A DNA stretch of 64,000 nt from Kribbella flavida DSM 17836 (GCF_000024345.1 NC_013729.1:5580001-5644000), one strand, 5' to 3'; counted from the stretch's first letter, positions 50,918-60,378 are shown. Numbers and translations are program-made. Notes: generated by a model from the sequence alone, not told the origin.

Positions 50918-50925
50918 GTCCGAAC

Positions 50926-51654
50926 ATGCGCATTGACATCTGGTCCGACGTCGTCTGCCCGTGGTGCTACATCGGCAAGCGCCGGCTCGAGGAAGCGCTG
51001 GCCGCTTCCGGCGAGCAGGCGGAGATCGTCTGGCACAGCTTCCAGCTCGACCCGTCGGCCAGCAATGACGACGACCGCGACCTGGCGACCCGGCTGGGTG
51101 AGAAGTTCGGCCGCGACCGGGCGTTCGGTCTGCAGGCCAACGAGCACGTCAGCACCATCGCCACCGAGGTCGGCCTCGACTTCCATCTCGAGGACGCGAA
51201 GGCGGCCAACACCGTCGACGCGCACCGCCTGCTGCATCTCGCCCGTGAGCTCGGCCAGTCCGGCGAGGTGCCGGCCGACACCCAGGGCCGGCTGAAGGAG
51301 CGCCTGCTCAAGGCCTACTTCACCGAGGGCCTTCCGGTCGGCGACCACGCGACCCTGACCCGGCTCGCGGTCGAGACCGGCCTGCCCGCCGACCGCGTCG
51401 GCGCCGTGCTCGCCGGTACGACGTACACGGCGCAGGTGGAGACCGACCAGGCGCAGGCCCTCGCGTACGGCGCGAACGGCGTGCCGTTCTTCGTCATCGA
51501 CGAGAAGTAAGGCGTCAGCGGCGCCCAGCCGACCGAGATCTTCGCCGAAGCGCTGCGCCGGGCGGCCGCCGACCGCAAGCCGGTCACCCTGGTCACCGCT
51601 CCGGCCGGCACCACCGACAGCGGCGCGTGCGGTCCCGACGGCTGCCCGATCTGA
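50926..51654 (+). pseudogene. FrnE/DsbA-family dithiol-disulfide isomerase with an in-frame nonsense codon
   Basis: Reading frame 242 codons from the ATG at 50926, but codon 195 (51508-51510) is TAA. The catalytic CPWC is in DVVCPWCYIGKRRLE near residue 13. Sequence GVPFFVIDEK precedes the stop; GVSGAQPTEIFAEAL follows in the same frame, to CGPDGCPI. In relatives the text is FFVID-x-x-YGVSGAQP, so TAA replaces a Tyr codon (TAC/TAT) by a single base. The product is a 194-residue truncated form lacking the last helix of the thioredoxin fold, or the site is a sequencing error. The start downstream of the SigR promoter is preferred over the ATG at 50893, which lies within the promoter. Confidence 0.87.
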
Positions 51655-51756
51655 CCCCACCCGCGCAGGGGCTACGCAGGGTCGCCGGGGATTGCGCAGA
51701 AGACACACGGGTACCTGATGCCCGGATCGCTTTGCCGGACGAGGTAAGAAGGAGCC

Positions 51757-52368
51757 ATGACTGTCGTGCGCGCACTGGCCAGGCCGTTGCTGTCCACCAT
51801 CTTCGTCATCCAGGGCGTGAACTCGGTCCGGAACCCGGAGCCCCTGGTGCCCAAGGCCCAGCCGGTCACCGACCGCCTGGTCCCGCTGGTGAAGAAGGTG
51901 GCTCCCCCGCAGGTCAGCGACCGGATCCCGGAGACCACCGTCAACCTGGTCCGGCTGAACGGCGCCGTCCAGGTCCTTGGCGGCCTCGCGCTCGCCACCG
52001 GTAAGGGCCGGCGGCTGGGCGCGTCCCTGCTGGCCGCCTCGCTGGTCCCGTCCACCGTCGCCGGGCACCCGTTCTGGCAGGAGACCGACAAGCAGGTCAA
52101 GGGTGTCCAGCGCATCCAGTTCCTGAAGAACATGAGCCTGCTCGGCGGGCTGCTGCTGGCCGCGGTCGACACCGAGGGCCAGCCCGGTCTCGTCTGGCGC
52201 GCCTCGCACGGCGCGAAGGCGGCGAAGCGGGAGACCAAGCGCGGCGCCAAGCTGGCCAAGCGCGAGACGAAGCAGCTGGCGCGGGAGACCAAGCAGCTGG
52301 CCAGGTCCGCCAAGCGCGAGGCCCGGCTCGCCACCCACCGCGCCAAGGCGGAGCTTCCCTTCAGCTGA
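51757..52368 (+). CDS. DoxX family membrane protein with basic C-terminal repeats
   Basis: 203 residues, AAGGAG before the ATG. Four DoxX membrane helices: LLSTIFVIQGVNSVRNP, VRLNGAVQVLGGLALATG, GASLLAASLVPSTVAGHPF and LKNMSLLGGLLLAAVD. The Arg/Lys/Glu-rich tail (about 155-203) repeats AKRETK- and LARETKQ-type units and would be a charged cytoplasmic helix. DoxX proteins have been linked to membrane redox functions. It lies behind the frnE-like gene and is followed by a terminator hairpin. Confidence 0.85.
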   Translation: MTVVRALARPLLSTIFVIQGVNSVRNPEPLVPKAQPVTDRLVPLVKKVAPPQVSDRIPETTVNLVRLNGAVQVLGGLALATGKGRRLGASLLAASLVPSTVAGHPFWQETDKQVKGVQRIQFLKNMSLLGGLLLAAVDTEGQPGLVWRASHGAKAAKRETKRGAKLAKRETKQLARETKQLARSAKREARLATHRAKAELPFS

Positions 52369-52389
52369 GCAGAACCTCACCCGAGCCAG

Positions 52390-52422
52390 AACCGGCATCC
52401 AGACCTCGTCTGGGTGCCGGTT
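52390..52422 (+). terminator. Terminator after the DoxX gene
   Basis: A 14-bp stem, AACCGGCATCCAGA with one wobble, around CCTCG, followed by TTCC. Confidence 0.8.
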
Positions 52423-52512
52423 TCCACGTCCGGCCCGGTCGCGAACCGTGCGGCGGGCCGTCGGCCATGCCCTAGGCTCGGGGTCGACAGCAGGTCGAGC
52501 CGAAGGAGTGAG

Positions 52513-53784
52513 ATGGGCGAGTCAGAGGGCTGGCCGGCGCCGCGCCCCACGGGAGCGGTCGACGGCCGGGTCACCGTGCCGGGATCGAAGTCGATCAGCA
52601 ACCGGGCGCTCGTCCTGGCCGCGCTCGCGGACGGGCCATCCACCCTCTCCGGCCTGCTCGCCGCCCGGGACACCGCGCTGATGCGGGCCGCGCTGGCCGC
52701 GCTCGGCGTCGGCATCACCGAGCACGACGGCCTGGTCACCGTGACGCCCGGCTCGCTCAAGGGCCCGGCCGACGTCGACTGCGGCCTGGCCGGCACCGTG
52801 ATGCGCTTCGTGCCGCCGGTCGCCGCGCTCGCCGACGGGGTCGTCGCGTTCGACGGCGACCCGTACGCGCGGGAACGCCCGATGCACGTGATTCTCGGCG
52901 CCCTGCGCACCCTCGGTGTCACCATCGACGACCACGGCACCGGCCGGATGCCGTACGCCGTGAACGGGTCCGGCGCCGTCCGCGGCGGCAAGGTGACCCT
53001 GGACGCGTCGGGGTCGAGCCAGTTCGTGTCCGCGCTGCTGCTGGCCGGCGCCCGGTACGACGAAGGCGTCGACATCCGGCACGACGGCAAGCCGGTCCCG
53101 TCCCAGCCGCACCTGGACATGTCGGTGGCGATGCTGCGTGAGCGCGGCGTCCAGGTCGACGACAGCGAACCGAACCGCTGGATCGTTGCCCCCGGCCCGA
53201 TCCAGGCCCTGGACGCCGCGATCGAGCCCGACCTGTCGAACGCCGCGCCGTTCCTGGCCGCCGCCGTCGTCACCGGCGGCTCGGTCACCGTCACCGGGTG
53301 GCCGGCGGTCACCACCCAGCCCGGCGGGCAGCTGCCGGAGATCTTCTCCCGGTTCGGCGCCGAGGTGTCGCTGGACGGCGGCGACCTGACCGTCCGCGGG
53401 ACCGGCCGGATCGCCGGCGTCGACCTGGACCTGAGCGAGGTCGGCGAACTGACGCCGGTGCTCGCCGCCGTCGCGGTGCTCGCCGACGGCCCGTCGTACC
53501 TGCGAGGCATCGCGCACCTGCGCAACCACGAGACCGACCGGCTGGCCGCGCTGGAGACCGAGCTCACCGCGCTCGGCGGCGACGTCAACCAGACCGCCGA
53601 CGGGCTGGAGATCCGGCCGAAGCCCTTGCACGGCGGGCTGTTCGGCACCTACCACGACCACCGGATGGCGCACGCCGCCGCGGTGGTCGGCCTGGCCGTC
53701 GACGGGATCGCGATCGAGAACATCGCGACCACGGCGAAGACGCTGCCCGAGTTCCCCGAGCTGTGGTCCACCTTGGTCGGCTGA
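52513..53784 (+). CDS. aroA: 3-phosphoshikimate 1-carboxyvinyltransferase (EPSP synthase)
   Basis: 423 residues, ATG at 52513 with AAGGAG upstream. Signature [18 protein letters not shown] near residue 25, [10 protein letters not shown] near 93, [12 protein letters not shown]-type [16 protein letters not shown] near 172, RIKES-like [10 protein letters not shown] near 338, and [13 protein letters not shown] near 377. It catalyses the sixth step of the shikimate pathway. The stop overlaps the rsgA start by one base. Confidence 0.96.
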   Translation: MGESEGWPAPRPTGAVDGRVTVPGSKSISNRALVLAALADGPSTLSGLLAARDTALMRAALAALGVGITEHDGLVTVTPGSLKGPADVDCGLAGTVMRFVPPVAALADGVVAFDGDPYARERPMHVILGALRTLGVTIDDHGTGRMPYAVNGSGAVRGGKVTLDASGSSQFVSALLLAGARYDEGVDIRHDGKPVPSQPHLDMSVAMLRERGVQVDDSEPNRWIVAPGPIQALDAAIEPDLSNAAPFLAAAVVTGGSVTVTGWPAVTTQPGGQLPEIFSRFGAEVSLDGGDLTVRGTGRIAGVDLDLSEVGELTPVLAAVAVLADGPSYLRGIAHLRNHETDRLAALETELTALGGDVNQTADGLEIRPKPLHGGLFGTYHDHRMAHAAAVVGLAVDGIAIENIATTAKTLPEFPELWSTLVG

Positions 53785-54773
53785 TGTCGCGGTACGACGA
53801 GGAAGCCAAGTACGACCGGCCGAAGCGACGGACCCGGCCGCGGACCAAGGACCGGCCGGCGTACGACGACGCGGTCACCGGGTTCGTGATCACCCGCGAC
53901 CGCGGCCGCTACACCACCTGGGTCGGCGAGGGCGACCGGGTCGTCACCGCGATGAAGGCCCGCCAGCTCGGCCGCAAGGGCGTCATCGTCGGCGACCTGG
54001 TCAAACTCGACGGCGACGCGAGCGGAGCCGAAGGCAGTCTGGCCCGGATCGTCGAGGTGCTGCCGCGGACGACGCTGCTGCGCCGGTCGGCCGACGACGA
54101 CGACCCGGTCGAGCGCCCGCTGGTGGCGAACGCGGACCAGCTGGTCATCGTGGTCGCGGTGGCCAACCCCGAACCGCGGACCCGGCTGATCGACCGGTTC
54201 CTGGTCGCGGCGTACGACGCGGGGATGCGGCCGCTGCTGTGCCTGACCAAGACCGACCTGGCCGACCCGGAACCACTGCTGTCGAAGTACCGGCCGCTCG
54301 GCGTGGAGTCGGTCGCGACCCAGCAGGGCGGCAGCCTCGACGAGTTGGTGGAGCAGCTGCACGACCGGACCAGCGTGCTCGTCGGCCACTCAGGCGTCGG
54401 CAAGTCCACGCTCGTCAACGGGCTGATCCCGGGGGCGGGTCGGGCGATCGGCGTGGTCAACGAGGTGACCGGGCGAGGACGGCACACGTCGACCAGCACG
54501 CTCGTACTGCGGCTGCCCGCAGGCGGCTGGATCGTGGACACGCCGGGGATCCGGTCCTTCGGGCTGGCGCACGTCGAGCCGGACCAGCTGATTCATGCCT
54601 TTCCCGACCTCGCTGAGGAGGTCACCAACTGCCCTCGCGGGTGCACGCATTCCGAGACGGAGCCGAGTTGTGCGCTGGATGAGGCAGTCGCGGCGGGGCG
54701 GGTGGAGTCGGAGCGGGTGGCGTCGTTCCGGCGCTTGCTGGCGAGCCGGGAGGGGCGGCCGGAGCCGGTGTGA
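53784..54773 (+). CDS. rsgA: Ribosome small-subunit maturation GTPase RsgA
   Basis: 329 residues, ATG overlapping the aroA stop. Circularly permuted GTPase: G4 LTKTDL near residue 153 precedes G1 GHSGVGKSTLVNGL near 200 and G3 DTPGIRSFGL near 252. The C-terminal zinc site is CPRGCTHSETEPSC near 287. The N-terminal OB-fold follows a basic lead. It helps mature 30S subunits. The aroA-rsgA pair is conserved in actinomycetes. Confidence 0.96.
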   Translation: MSRYDEEAKYDRPKRRTRPRTKDRPAYDDAVTGFVITRDRGRYTTWVGEGDRVVTAMKARQLGRKGVIVGDLVKLDGDASGAEGSLARIVEVLPRTTLLRRSADDDDPVERPLVANADQLVIVVAVANPEPRTRLIDRFLVAAYDAGMRPLLCLTKTDLADPEPLLSKYRPLGVESVATQQGGSLDELVEQLHDRTSVLVGHSGVGKSTLVNGLIPGAGRAIGVVNEVTGRGRHTSTSTLVLRLPAGGWIVDTPGIRSFGLAHVEPDQLIHAFPDLAEEVTNCPRGCTHSETEPSCALDEAVAAGRVESERVASFRRLLASREGRPEPV

Positions 54774-54776
54774 GGT

Positions 54777-55271
54777 CTACTTCGGCGGGAGCTGCCCGTC
54801 CCAGACCGCCTTCGCCCCCGCGTCCCCGGTGCGAATCGTCTGGTAGATCACCAGCACGCCCACGACCACGATCGCCGCGCTCAGCACCCACTCCAGCGGC
54901 TGGCTCTTCGTTGCCTTGGCGCCCTTTCCACTAGCCAGCGCCGACGGGCCGCCCAGTAGCACGAACGCGGCGATCACCAGCACAGCGAACCCGAGCACGA
55001 ACCAGAACAGCAGATCCCCGCGCTCCTTGTGCACCTCCACCGCCTGGGCCAGGTCGGGGATGGCGGCGACGAACGCGTCGCCGGACTCCTTCGCGACGTA
55101 CGCGAGAACCAGCGCGCCGAGGCCGAGCACCAGCGTCGGCCAGCGCAGCAGCCAGCGCCACTTCGGGACCAGCGCGAACACGATCGCGAGCAGCGCCGCC
55201 AGCGGCAGCAGCACCACCGCCGCGTGAATCACCAGTACGTGGAGCGGAAGGTCCCCGAAGCGCTCGAACAT
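54777..55271 (-). CDS. DUF2231-like four-helix membrane protein
   Basis: 164 residues, ATG at 55271 with GGAGG. Four membrane helices (about 10-30, 40-58, 85-105, 125-145) with the loop DAFVAAIPDLAQAVEVHKER between. GDLPLHVLVIHAAVVLLPLA at the N-terminus, with its conserved His residues, is the DUF2231 signature; such proteins may bind haem. It is convergent with rsgA. The role is unknown. Confidence 0.8.
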   Translation of the reverse strand: MFERFGDLPLHVLVIHAAVVLLPLAALLAIVFALVPKWRWLLRWPTLVLGLGALVLAYVAKESGDAFVAAIPDLAQAVEVHKERGDLLFWFVLGFAVLVIAAFVLLGGPSALASGKGAKATKSQPLEWVLSAAIVVVGVLVIYQTIRTGDAGAKAVWDGQLPPK

Positions 55272-55387
55272 GACGCCTCCTGCAGTCGGCCTTGAGTGTT
55301 CTGACACTAGCTGCACGTTCAACAACTCCAGATGGTTCAATCCCACCCGCAACGATCCCGCAACCTCCCCACCACCGCCGACCTCCG

Positions 55388-55400
55388 CCCCCCCCCCCCC
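55388..55400. repeat. Run of 13 cytosines
   Basis: A C13 tract followed by GGG, in the 273-bp divergent gap between the DUF2231 and hisN genes. The rest of the gap shows no coding sequence. Such tracts slip in replication and in sequencing. Confidence 0.85.
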
Positions 55401-55544
55401 GGGTAGCGCCCTTCCCGATCGGTGGCGCCGTCCGCCCCCGATGGCGTTGTGTACAGCGTCAGTGGTCACCTACCACGCCAGTCGTCGGGTGGTGGGGAGG
55501 CAGTAGGGGGGTGGGGGTGGGCCGCGCGCGGGTAGCCTTCCGGC

Positions 55545-56324
55545 ATGCCCTCGCACACCGACGACCTGCGGCTCGCGCACATTCTGGCCGACGACGCGGA
55601 CTCGACCACGATGGACCGGTACAAGGCGCTCGACCTGCACGTGGCCACCAAGCCCGACCTGACCCCGGTGAGTGAGTCCGACCGCAAGGTCGAGGACGTG
55701 ATGCGCAAGACGCTGGCCCGGGCCCGCCCGCGCGACGCGTTCGTCGGCGAGGAGGAGGGCACCACCGGCTGGGGGGTGCGCCGCTGGGTCGTCGACCCGA
55801 TCGACGGCACCAAGAACTACATCCGCGGCGTGCCCGTCTGGGCCACCCTGATCAGCCTGATGATCGAGGACCAGGTCGTCGTCGGCGTGGTCAGCGCCCC
55901 CGCACTCGGCCGCCGCTGGTGGGCGTCGTACGGCGACGGCGCCTGGACCGGCCGCGCCCTGATGTCCGCCCAGCCCTGCCGGGTCAGCGACGTCAGCAAG
56001 ATCGAGGACGCGTCGATGTCGTACTCCTCCCTCCAGGGCTGGGAGAAGCTCGGCAAGCGTGACCAGTGGGCCGACCTGATGGACTCCTGCTGGCGCACCC
56101 GCGCGTACGGCGACTTCTGGTCCTACATGCTCGTGGCCGAAGGCGCCGTCGACATCGCCGCCGAACCGGAGCTCAACCTGTACGACATGGCCGCACTCGC
56201 CATCATCGTCGACGAGGCCGGCGGCAAGTTCACCTCCCTCGACGGCACTCCCGGCCCCAACGGCCCCAACGCCGTCGCCACCAACGGCCGCCTGCACGAG
56301 GAAGTCCTCAGCCGGCTGGGGTGA
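55545..56324 (+). CDS. hisN: Histidinol-phosphatase of the inositol-monophosphatase family
   Basis: 259 residues. Metal-binding motifs FVGEEEGTT near residue 67, VVDPIDGTKNYIRG near 82 and NLYDMAALAIIVDEAGG near 210. This is the actinobacterial HisN type, which removes phosphate from histidinol phosphate in histidine synthesis. The position close behind aroA-rsgA matches streptomycetes. Its ATG lies in a GC-rich context without a strong ribosome-binding site. A repeat-rich gap follows. Confidence 0.92.
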   Translation: MPSHTDDLRLAHILADDADSTTMDRYKALDLHVATKPDLTPVSESDRKVEDVMRKTLARARPRDAFVGEEEGTTGWGVRRWVVDPIDGTKNYIRGVPVWATLISLMIEDQVVVGVVSAPALGRRWWASYGDGAWTGRALMSAQPCRVSDVSKIEDASMSYSSLQGWEKLGKRDQWADLMDSCWRTRAYGDFWSYMLVAEGAVDIAAEPELNLYDMAALAIIVDEAGGKFTSLDGTPGPNGPNAVATNGRLHEEVLSRLG

Positions 56325-56726
56325 GCTGGTACGCCGGGCTCACGCGACGGCTTGGACGTCACGTTCACGCGACGGCTGGTACGTCGGGTTCACGCGGGCG
56401 CCTCCGCCCGCTGTCGTTCGCACGGTGCCTGCTCTCCACCTCGCCAGAACGCGTGCTCCGTCGACAGGCGCTCGACGGGGCGTGGGGGAAGGTGCGGCCG
56501 CCCCGCTGGATGGCAACAGGCTGATTCGCAACCGCGACCAATCCCCACCGGAGGGCTGATCCGCCAGGCGCTGATTTCGGGCGGATCCGCTGGGCGCCGG
56601 CTCAGGTTGATCCACCGAGCGGCTGATTCCGGCTGGCTTTGCCGGGTGGGCGATCCACTGCGCATGCTGTGATCCGGCGGCGCAACCACTGGGTGACCCG
56701 ACCAACTCATCGACCGTCCCCGACAC
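56325..56726. other. 402-bp intergenic region rich in short repeats
   Basis: No coding sequence found. GACGGCTTGGACGTC/ACGGCTGGTACGTCGGG-like units repeat around 56345-56390, and GGCTGATTCCG-like units recur at 56518, 56555, 56568 and 56620 on the plus strand. The region separates the convergent hisN and SDR genes. Confidence 0.5.
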
Positions 56727-57413
56727 CTACCAGGGCAGCTCCCCCGCCTCGTCCTGCAACGTCCCGGTCGGACCGTCCGGACCCAGCGTTGCCAGCCGCA
56801 CCACCACCTCCGCGCTCTCCTCCGGCGACCTCCCGATGCCGAACGCCGCGGTCATGTCCGTCGCGGTCGTGCCCGGTTCCAGCGCGTTGAACTTGATGCT
56901 CGGCTCGGCCTTCGCGTACTGGATGGTCAGCATGGTCGCCGCTGCCTTGGACGCCGAGTAGAGCGCGACCGGCAGATGGTACTCCGGCCGGTCGGGGTTG
57001 TTCACGGCCCAGAACGAGCCGGCGCTGCTGGAAACGGTCACCACCGTGGCGTTGGAGGACTTGCGCAGCAGGGGAAGCGCCGCCTCGGTGACGCGCACGA
57101 TTCCCACCGCGTTGGTGTCGAAGACGCGCAGCGCCTTGGGGCCGTCGATCGGTCCGTCGCCGAGTACGCCCGCGTTGTGCACCAGAATGTCGAGCCGGCC
57201 CTCGGCGGCGTCGATCGTTGCCAGCGCGTTGCGCACCGACGCGTCGTCGGTGACGTCGAGCTGTACGAAGCGTGCGCCCAGTTCGGCCGCGGCCTTTTCG
57301 CCTCGTTCGACGTCACGGGCACCCAGGTAGACGACGTGCCCCAGCTCCAGAAGCTGCCTGGCTGTCTCGAACCCGATGCCCTTGTTGGCCCCGGTGATCA
57401 GTGCGACGGTCAT
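56727..57413 (-). CDS. Short-chain dehydrogenase/reductase
   Basis: 228 residues, ATG at 57413 with AGGAGA upstream. Cofactor motif ALITGANKGIGFETARQL, NAGVLGDGP, Ser in VVTVSSSAGSF and the catalytic YSASKAAATML. GARDVERG at the end of strand 2 suggests NADP(H) preference. The substrate is unknown. It is divergent from an XRE/MmyB-like regulator gene, a common actinomycete arrangement in which the regulator responds to a small ligand and controls the dehydrogenase. Confidence 0.92.
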   Translation of the reverse strand: MTVALITGANKGIGFETARQLLELGHVVYLGARDVERGEKAAAELGARFVQLDVTDDASVRNALATIDAAEGRLDILVHNAGVLGDGPIDGPKALRVFDTNAVGIVRVTEAALPLLRKSSNATVVTVSSSAGSFWAVNNPDRPEYHLPVALYSASKAAATMLTIQYAKAEPSIKFNALEPGTTATDMTAAFGIGRSPEESAEVVVRLATLGPDGPTGTLQDEAGELPW

Positions 57414-57557
57414 GCGTGTTGTCTCCTGTCGAAATATGTGGCCCGAGCGGACCGTTGAGAACGCTATGAGCAACTACTGGTCGTCGCCAGAGCCCCCTGC
57501 AGCCTGGGGTCTCGCAGGACCCCCTCTGGACGCCGTACGCGGGCCGGCGCGAGTCTC

Positions 57558-58442
57558 ATGAGCGAGTCGACGAATCCCCTGGGGGCGTACTTGCGAGCGC
57601 GGCGCGCGCTGGTGACGCCGCAGCAGGCGGGCATCCCCGAGGTCGGCGTACGGCGCGTGCCGGGGCTGCGGCGGGAGGAGGTCGCCATGCTCGCCGGCAT
57701 CAGCGCCGACTACTACCTCCGGCTGGAGCGCGGCCGCGACCGCAACCCGTCCTTGCAGGTCCTCGACTCGATCGCCCGGGTGCTGCAGCTCGACGACGAC
57801 CACCGTGCGCATCTGCGGACGTTGGTCTCCGAGGCGCCCCGGCAGCGCAGCCGCCGATCGCGCACGGAAACGCCACCGGCCGGTGCGCTGAAGTTGCTCG
57901 ACGCCCTCGTCCAGCCCGCGTTCATCGAGGGACGGTACTTCGACATCCTGGCCTCGAACAGCCTCGCCAGGGCGCTGTCCCCCGGTCTCGCCGCCGGAGG
58001 GAACCAGCTGAGAGACATGTTCCTGGACCCGGCCGAGCAGGCTCTGCATCCGGACTGGGAAAACGTCACCGAGTGCTTCGTCGCGAACCTGCGGCTGGCC
58101 GTGGGCAACGACATCGACGACCCTCGCTTCGTCGAGCTCACCGAGGAACTGTCTCTGGCCAGCCCTCGGTTCCGCGAGCTCTGGGCCCGGCACGAAGTCC
58201 GTGGACAGCGCGGAACCCCGCTTCGGATCAACCACCCGCAGGTCGGGGAACTGACCCTCAACCGGGAACGCCTGAGCATCGACGGAGCCGACGGCCTCAA
58301 CCTCGTCGTGTACCACCCGGACGCCGGTTCCACCGACGCCGACAAGCTGGCCCTGCTGGCATCCGCCCGCCTACCGACCGCGGACAAGAACAGCACCTCC
58401 GGCGCACCGACCCGCGAGAGGGACACCGCCGCACACGGGTAG
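57558..58442 (+). CDS. XRE/MmyB-like transcriptional regulator
   Basis: 294 residues. The N-terminal helix-turn-helix is LGAYLRARRALVTPQQ, GLRREEVAMLAGISADYYLR and LERGRDRNPSLQVLDSIARV. The C-terminal ligand-binding domain of the MmyB type begins near residue 108 with LDALVQPAFIEGRYFDILAS and closes with LVVYHPDAGSTDADKLALL. MmyB-type domains can bind fatty acids or related lipids. It is probably the regulator of the divergent SDR gene. Confidence 0.9.
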   Translation: MSESTNPLGAYLRARRALVTPQQAGIPEVGVRRVPGLRREEVAMLAGISADYYLRLERGRDRNPSLQVLDSIARVLQLDDDHRAHLRTLVSEAPRQRSRRSRTETPPAGALKLLDALVQPAFIEGRYFDILASNSLARALSPGLAAGGNQLRDMFLDPAEQALHPDWENVTECFVANLRLAVGNDIDDPRFVELTEELSLASPRFRELWARHEVRGQRGTPLRINHPQVGELTLNRERLSIDGADGLNLVVYHPDAGSTDADKLALLASARLPTADKNSTSGAPTRERDTAAHG

Positions 58443-58449
58443 CCCCCGA

Positions 58450-59673
58450 TCAAACGTCGACCGCCGCCACGTCCCGCCGCAGGTGCCAGACGGCCGGGAC
58501 CATCAGCGTCAGGATCACCACCACCAGGTAGATCCCGGCGCCGTACAGCTCGACCGCCTTGACGCTCGTCATCGCCGCCACGTAGCCGACCGTCAGCTGC
58601 CCCACGGGCCCGGCGACGAACGACCCGAGCATGTCGTAGGACGCGACCCGCGACAGCTTGTCCAGCGGGATGTGCTGGCCGAGTGCTGTCTCCCAGCCGA
58701 TGCCGAAGATCTCGAAGCCCAGCCCGACCACGAACGCCGCCGCGGCGACCGTGATCGTGCTCGGCGCCAACGCCAGAGCGAAGAAGACCGGCAGCCCGGC
58801 GAGCATGCCGAACATGCCCGCGCGTACCGGGTACCGGGGCTTCAGGCGGATCATCACCACCCCGCCGAGGACCAGCCCGGCGCCGAAGGCCGCGCTGACC
58901 AGACCCCAGCCGGCCCGGCCGAACGTGTCGTCCGCGATCACCGGTCCGAGCGTCATGTAGCAAGCGGTGAAGACCAGGTTGAGCACGCAGAACGCGGCAA
59001 CCACGCTCCAGACCCACTGCCGCGACGCGAACTCGGTCCAGCCGACGCGCAGGTCGCGCAGCATCGACGTGGTGGACCGCTCGACCGGCGGCAGGGTCAA
59101 CCGGCCGATCAGCACCGCGGCGACCGCGAACGTCGCGGCGTCGACGGCCAGCCCGATACCCGGACTGGTGAAGCCGACGATGACGCCGGCCACCGCTCCG
59201 CCGCCGATCAGGGCGGCCGACCGGGCGAAGCCGGAGATCGCGTTCGCCTGCGGCAGCTCGGCGTGGTCGACGAGCGCCGGCAGGATGCCCATCATCGCCG
59301 GCATCACGAACGCCGCCGCGGCACCGTTGACCGCCTCGATCACGACCAGTTGCCAGATCTCGGCATGGCCGGAGAGCACCAGGACGCCGGCCAGGCCCTG
59401 CGTCAGCGCGCTGACCGTGTTGGCGACGACCAGCACCAAGTGCCGCGGCAGCCGGTCCGCGATGACGCCGCCGACCAGCAGGAAGACGACGTTCGGGATG
59501 CTGCGCGCGGCGAGCACCAGGCCGACGGCGCTCGCGGTGTCGGACACGTCGAGCACGGCGAAGGCGAGCGCGATCGGCGCGATCGAGGAGCCGAGAATGG
59601 CGATGAACCGGGCGGAGACGAAGATCCGGACGTCGCGGTGCCGCAGTACGGCGAGGTCTTCGCGCCAGGTCAT
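58450..59673 (-). CDS. Major facilitator superfamily exporter (MFS_3 type)
   Basis: 407 residues, 12 membrane helices. The N-terminus MTWREDLAVLRHRDVRIFVS and GGVIADRLPRHLVLVVANT (the loop 2-3 motif A) match the MFS_3 group of drug or metabolite exporters. No substrate can be assigned. It is monocistronic, convergent with the XRE gene by 7 bp. Confidence 0.9.
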   Translation of the reverse strand: MTWREDLAVLRHRDVRIFVSARFIAILGSSIAPIALAFAVLDVSDTASAVGLVLAARSIPNVVFLLVGGVIADRLPRHLVLVVANTVSALTQGLAGVLVLSGHAEIWQLVVIEAVNGAAAAFVMPAMMGILPALVDHAELPQANAISGFARSAALIGGGAVAGVIVGFTSPGIGLAVDAATFAVAAVLIGRLTLPPVERSTTSMLRDLRVGWTEFASRQWVWSVVAAFCVLNLVFTACYMTLGPVIADDTFGRAGWGLVSAAFGAGLVLGGVVMIRLKPRYPVRAGMFGMLAGLPVFFALALAPSTITVAAAAFVVGLGFEIFGIGWETALGQHIPLDKLSRVASYDMLGSFVAGPVGQLTVGYVAAMTSVKAVELYGAGIYLVVVILTLMVPAVWHLRRDVAAVDV

Positions 59674-59818
59674 CCGGTCACCGCCGGTGACCGAAACGGA
59701 CCGTGGTTCCAGCGGGCGGGACGGGCGGTGGTCACCATCCGCATTCTGCCAGACCTGCCGTTCAGCGCCGGTTGACGCTACCTTGGGGTATTGGGCTCTC
59801 GAACCAGCTGGAGGCTCC

Positions 59819-60244
59819 GTGAAGATCAACGACGTATTGCGCGGCAAAGGCAACCAGGTCGTCACCATCTCCCCCGAAGCCACCGTCACCGAACTGCTCG
59901 CCCTGCTGGCCGAGCACAACGTCGGCGCGCTCGTGGTCAGTCCGGACGGCACCTCCGTGGCCGGCATCGTTTCCGAGCGGGACGTGGTGCGGCTGCTCAA
60001 CAGCACGCCTGACGCCGGCGAGGTCCGGGTCAGCGCGATCATGACGTCGCAGGTGCACACCTGCGGGCCGGACGACCTGATCGACAACCTGATGCGGCTG
60101 ATGACCGAGCAGCGGATCCGGCACGTGCCGGTGGTGGTGGACGGCGCGCTGACCGGGATCGTCAGCATCGGTGACGTGGTGAAGTCGCGGATCGGGGAGC
60201 TCGAGTTCGAGCGCGAGCAGCTGTCGAACTACATCGCCGGGTAG
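59819..60244 (+). CDS. Tandem CBS-domain protein
   Basis: 141 residues, GTG at 59819 with GGAGG 5 nt upstream. Two CBS motifs: VTISPEATVTELLALLAEHN with GIVSERDVVRLL, and HTCGPDDLIDNLMRLMTEQR with GIVSIGDVVKSR. A helical tail follows. Stand-alone CBS pairs bind adenine nucleotides and act as energy or redox sensors. Confidence 0.9.
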   Translation: MKINDVLRGKGNQVVTISPEATVTELLALLAEHNVGALVVSPDGTSVAGIVSERDVVRLLNSTPDAGEVRVSAIMTSQVHTCGPDDLIDNLMRLMTEQRIRHVPVVVDGALTGIVSIGDVVKSRIGELEFEREQLSNYIAG

Positions 60245-60292
60245 CAGCCCGCTGGGCTCACCGGTCGACCGAACGCAGTCCCGGGCCGGGCA

Positions 60293-60309
60293 CGCGGGCA
60301 AGCTCGCGG
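60293..60309. repeat. Second copy of the CGCG(A/G)GCAAGCTCGCGG palindrome
   Basis: CGCGGGCAAGCTCGCGG differs at one base from 44314-44330. Confidence 0.65.
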
Positions 60310-60339
60310 GACGAGTTGGTGGACGTCGTGCGTACAGCA

Positions 60340-60373
60340 GGGCCCGGTCCCGGCGGGTGCCGGAACCGGGCCC
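60340..60373. terminator. Bidirectional terminator hairpin
   Basis: A 15-bp stem GGGCCCGGTCCCGGC with one mismatch to 60359-60373 and a 4-nt loop, between the convergent CBS and protease genes. Confidence 0.8.
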
Positions 60374-60378
60374 GGCTG

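Noticed and set aside
50893-50925. ATG at 50893 as start of the frnE-like gene
   Set aside because: It lies within the -35 element of the SigR-type promoter, so it cannot be translated from that transcript.
55272-55469. N-terminal extension of the DUF2231 protein
   Set aside because: It crosses the C13 tract and is low-complexity; the ATG at 55271 has GGAGG and starts the family sequence.
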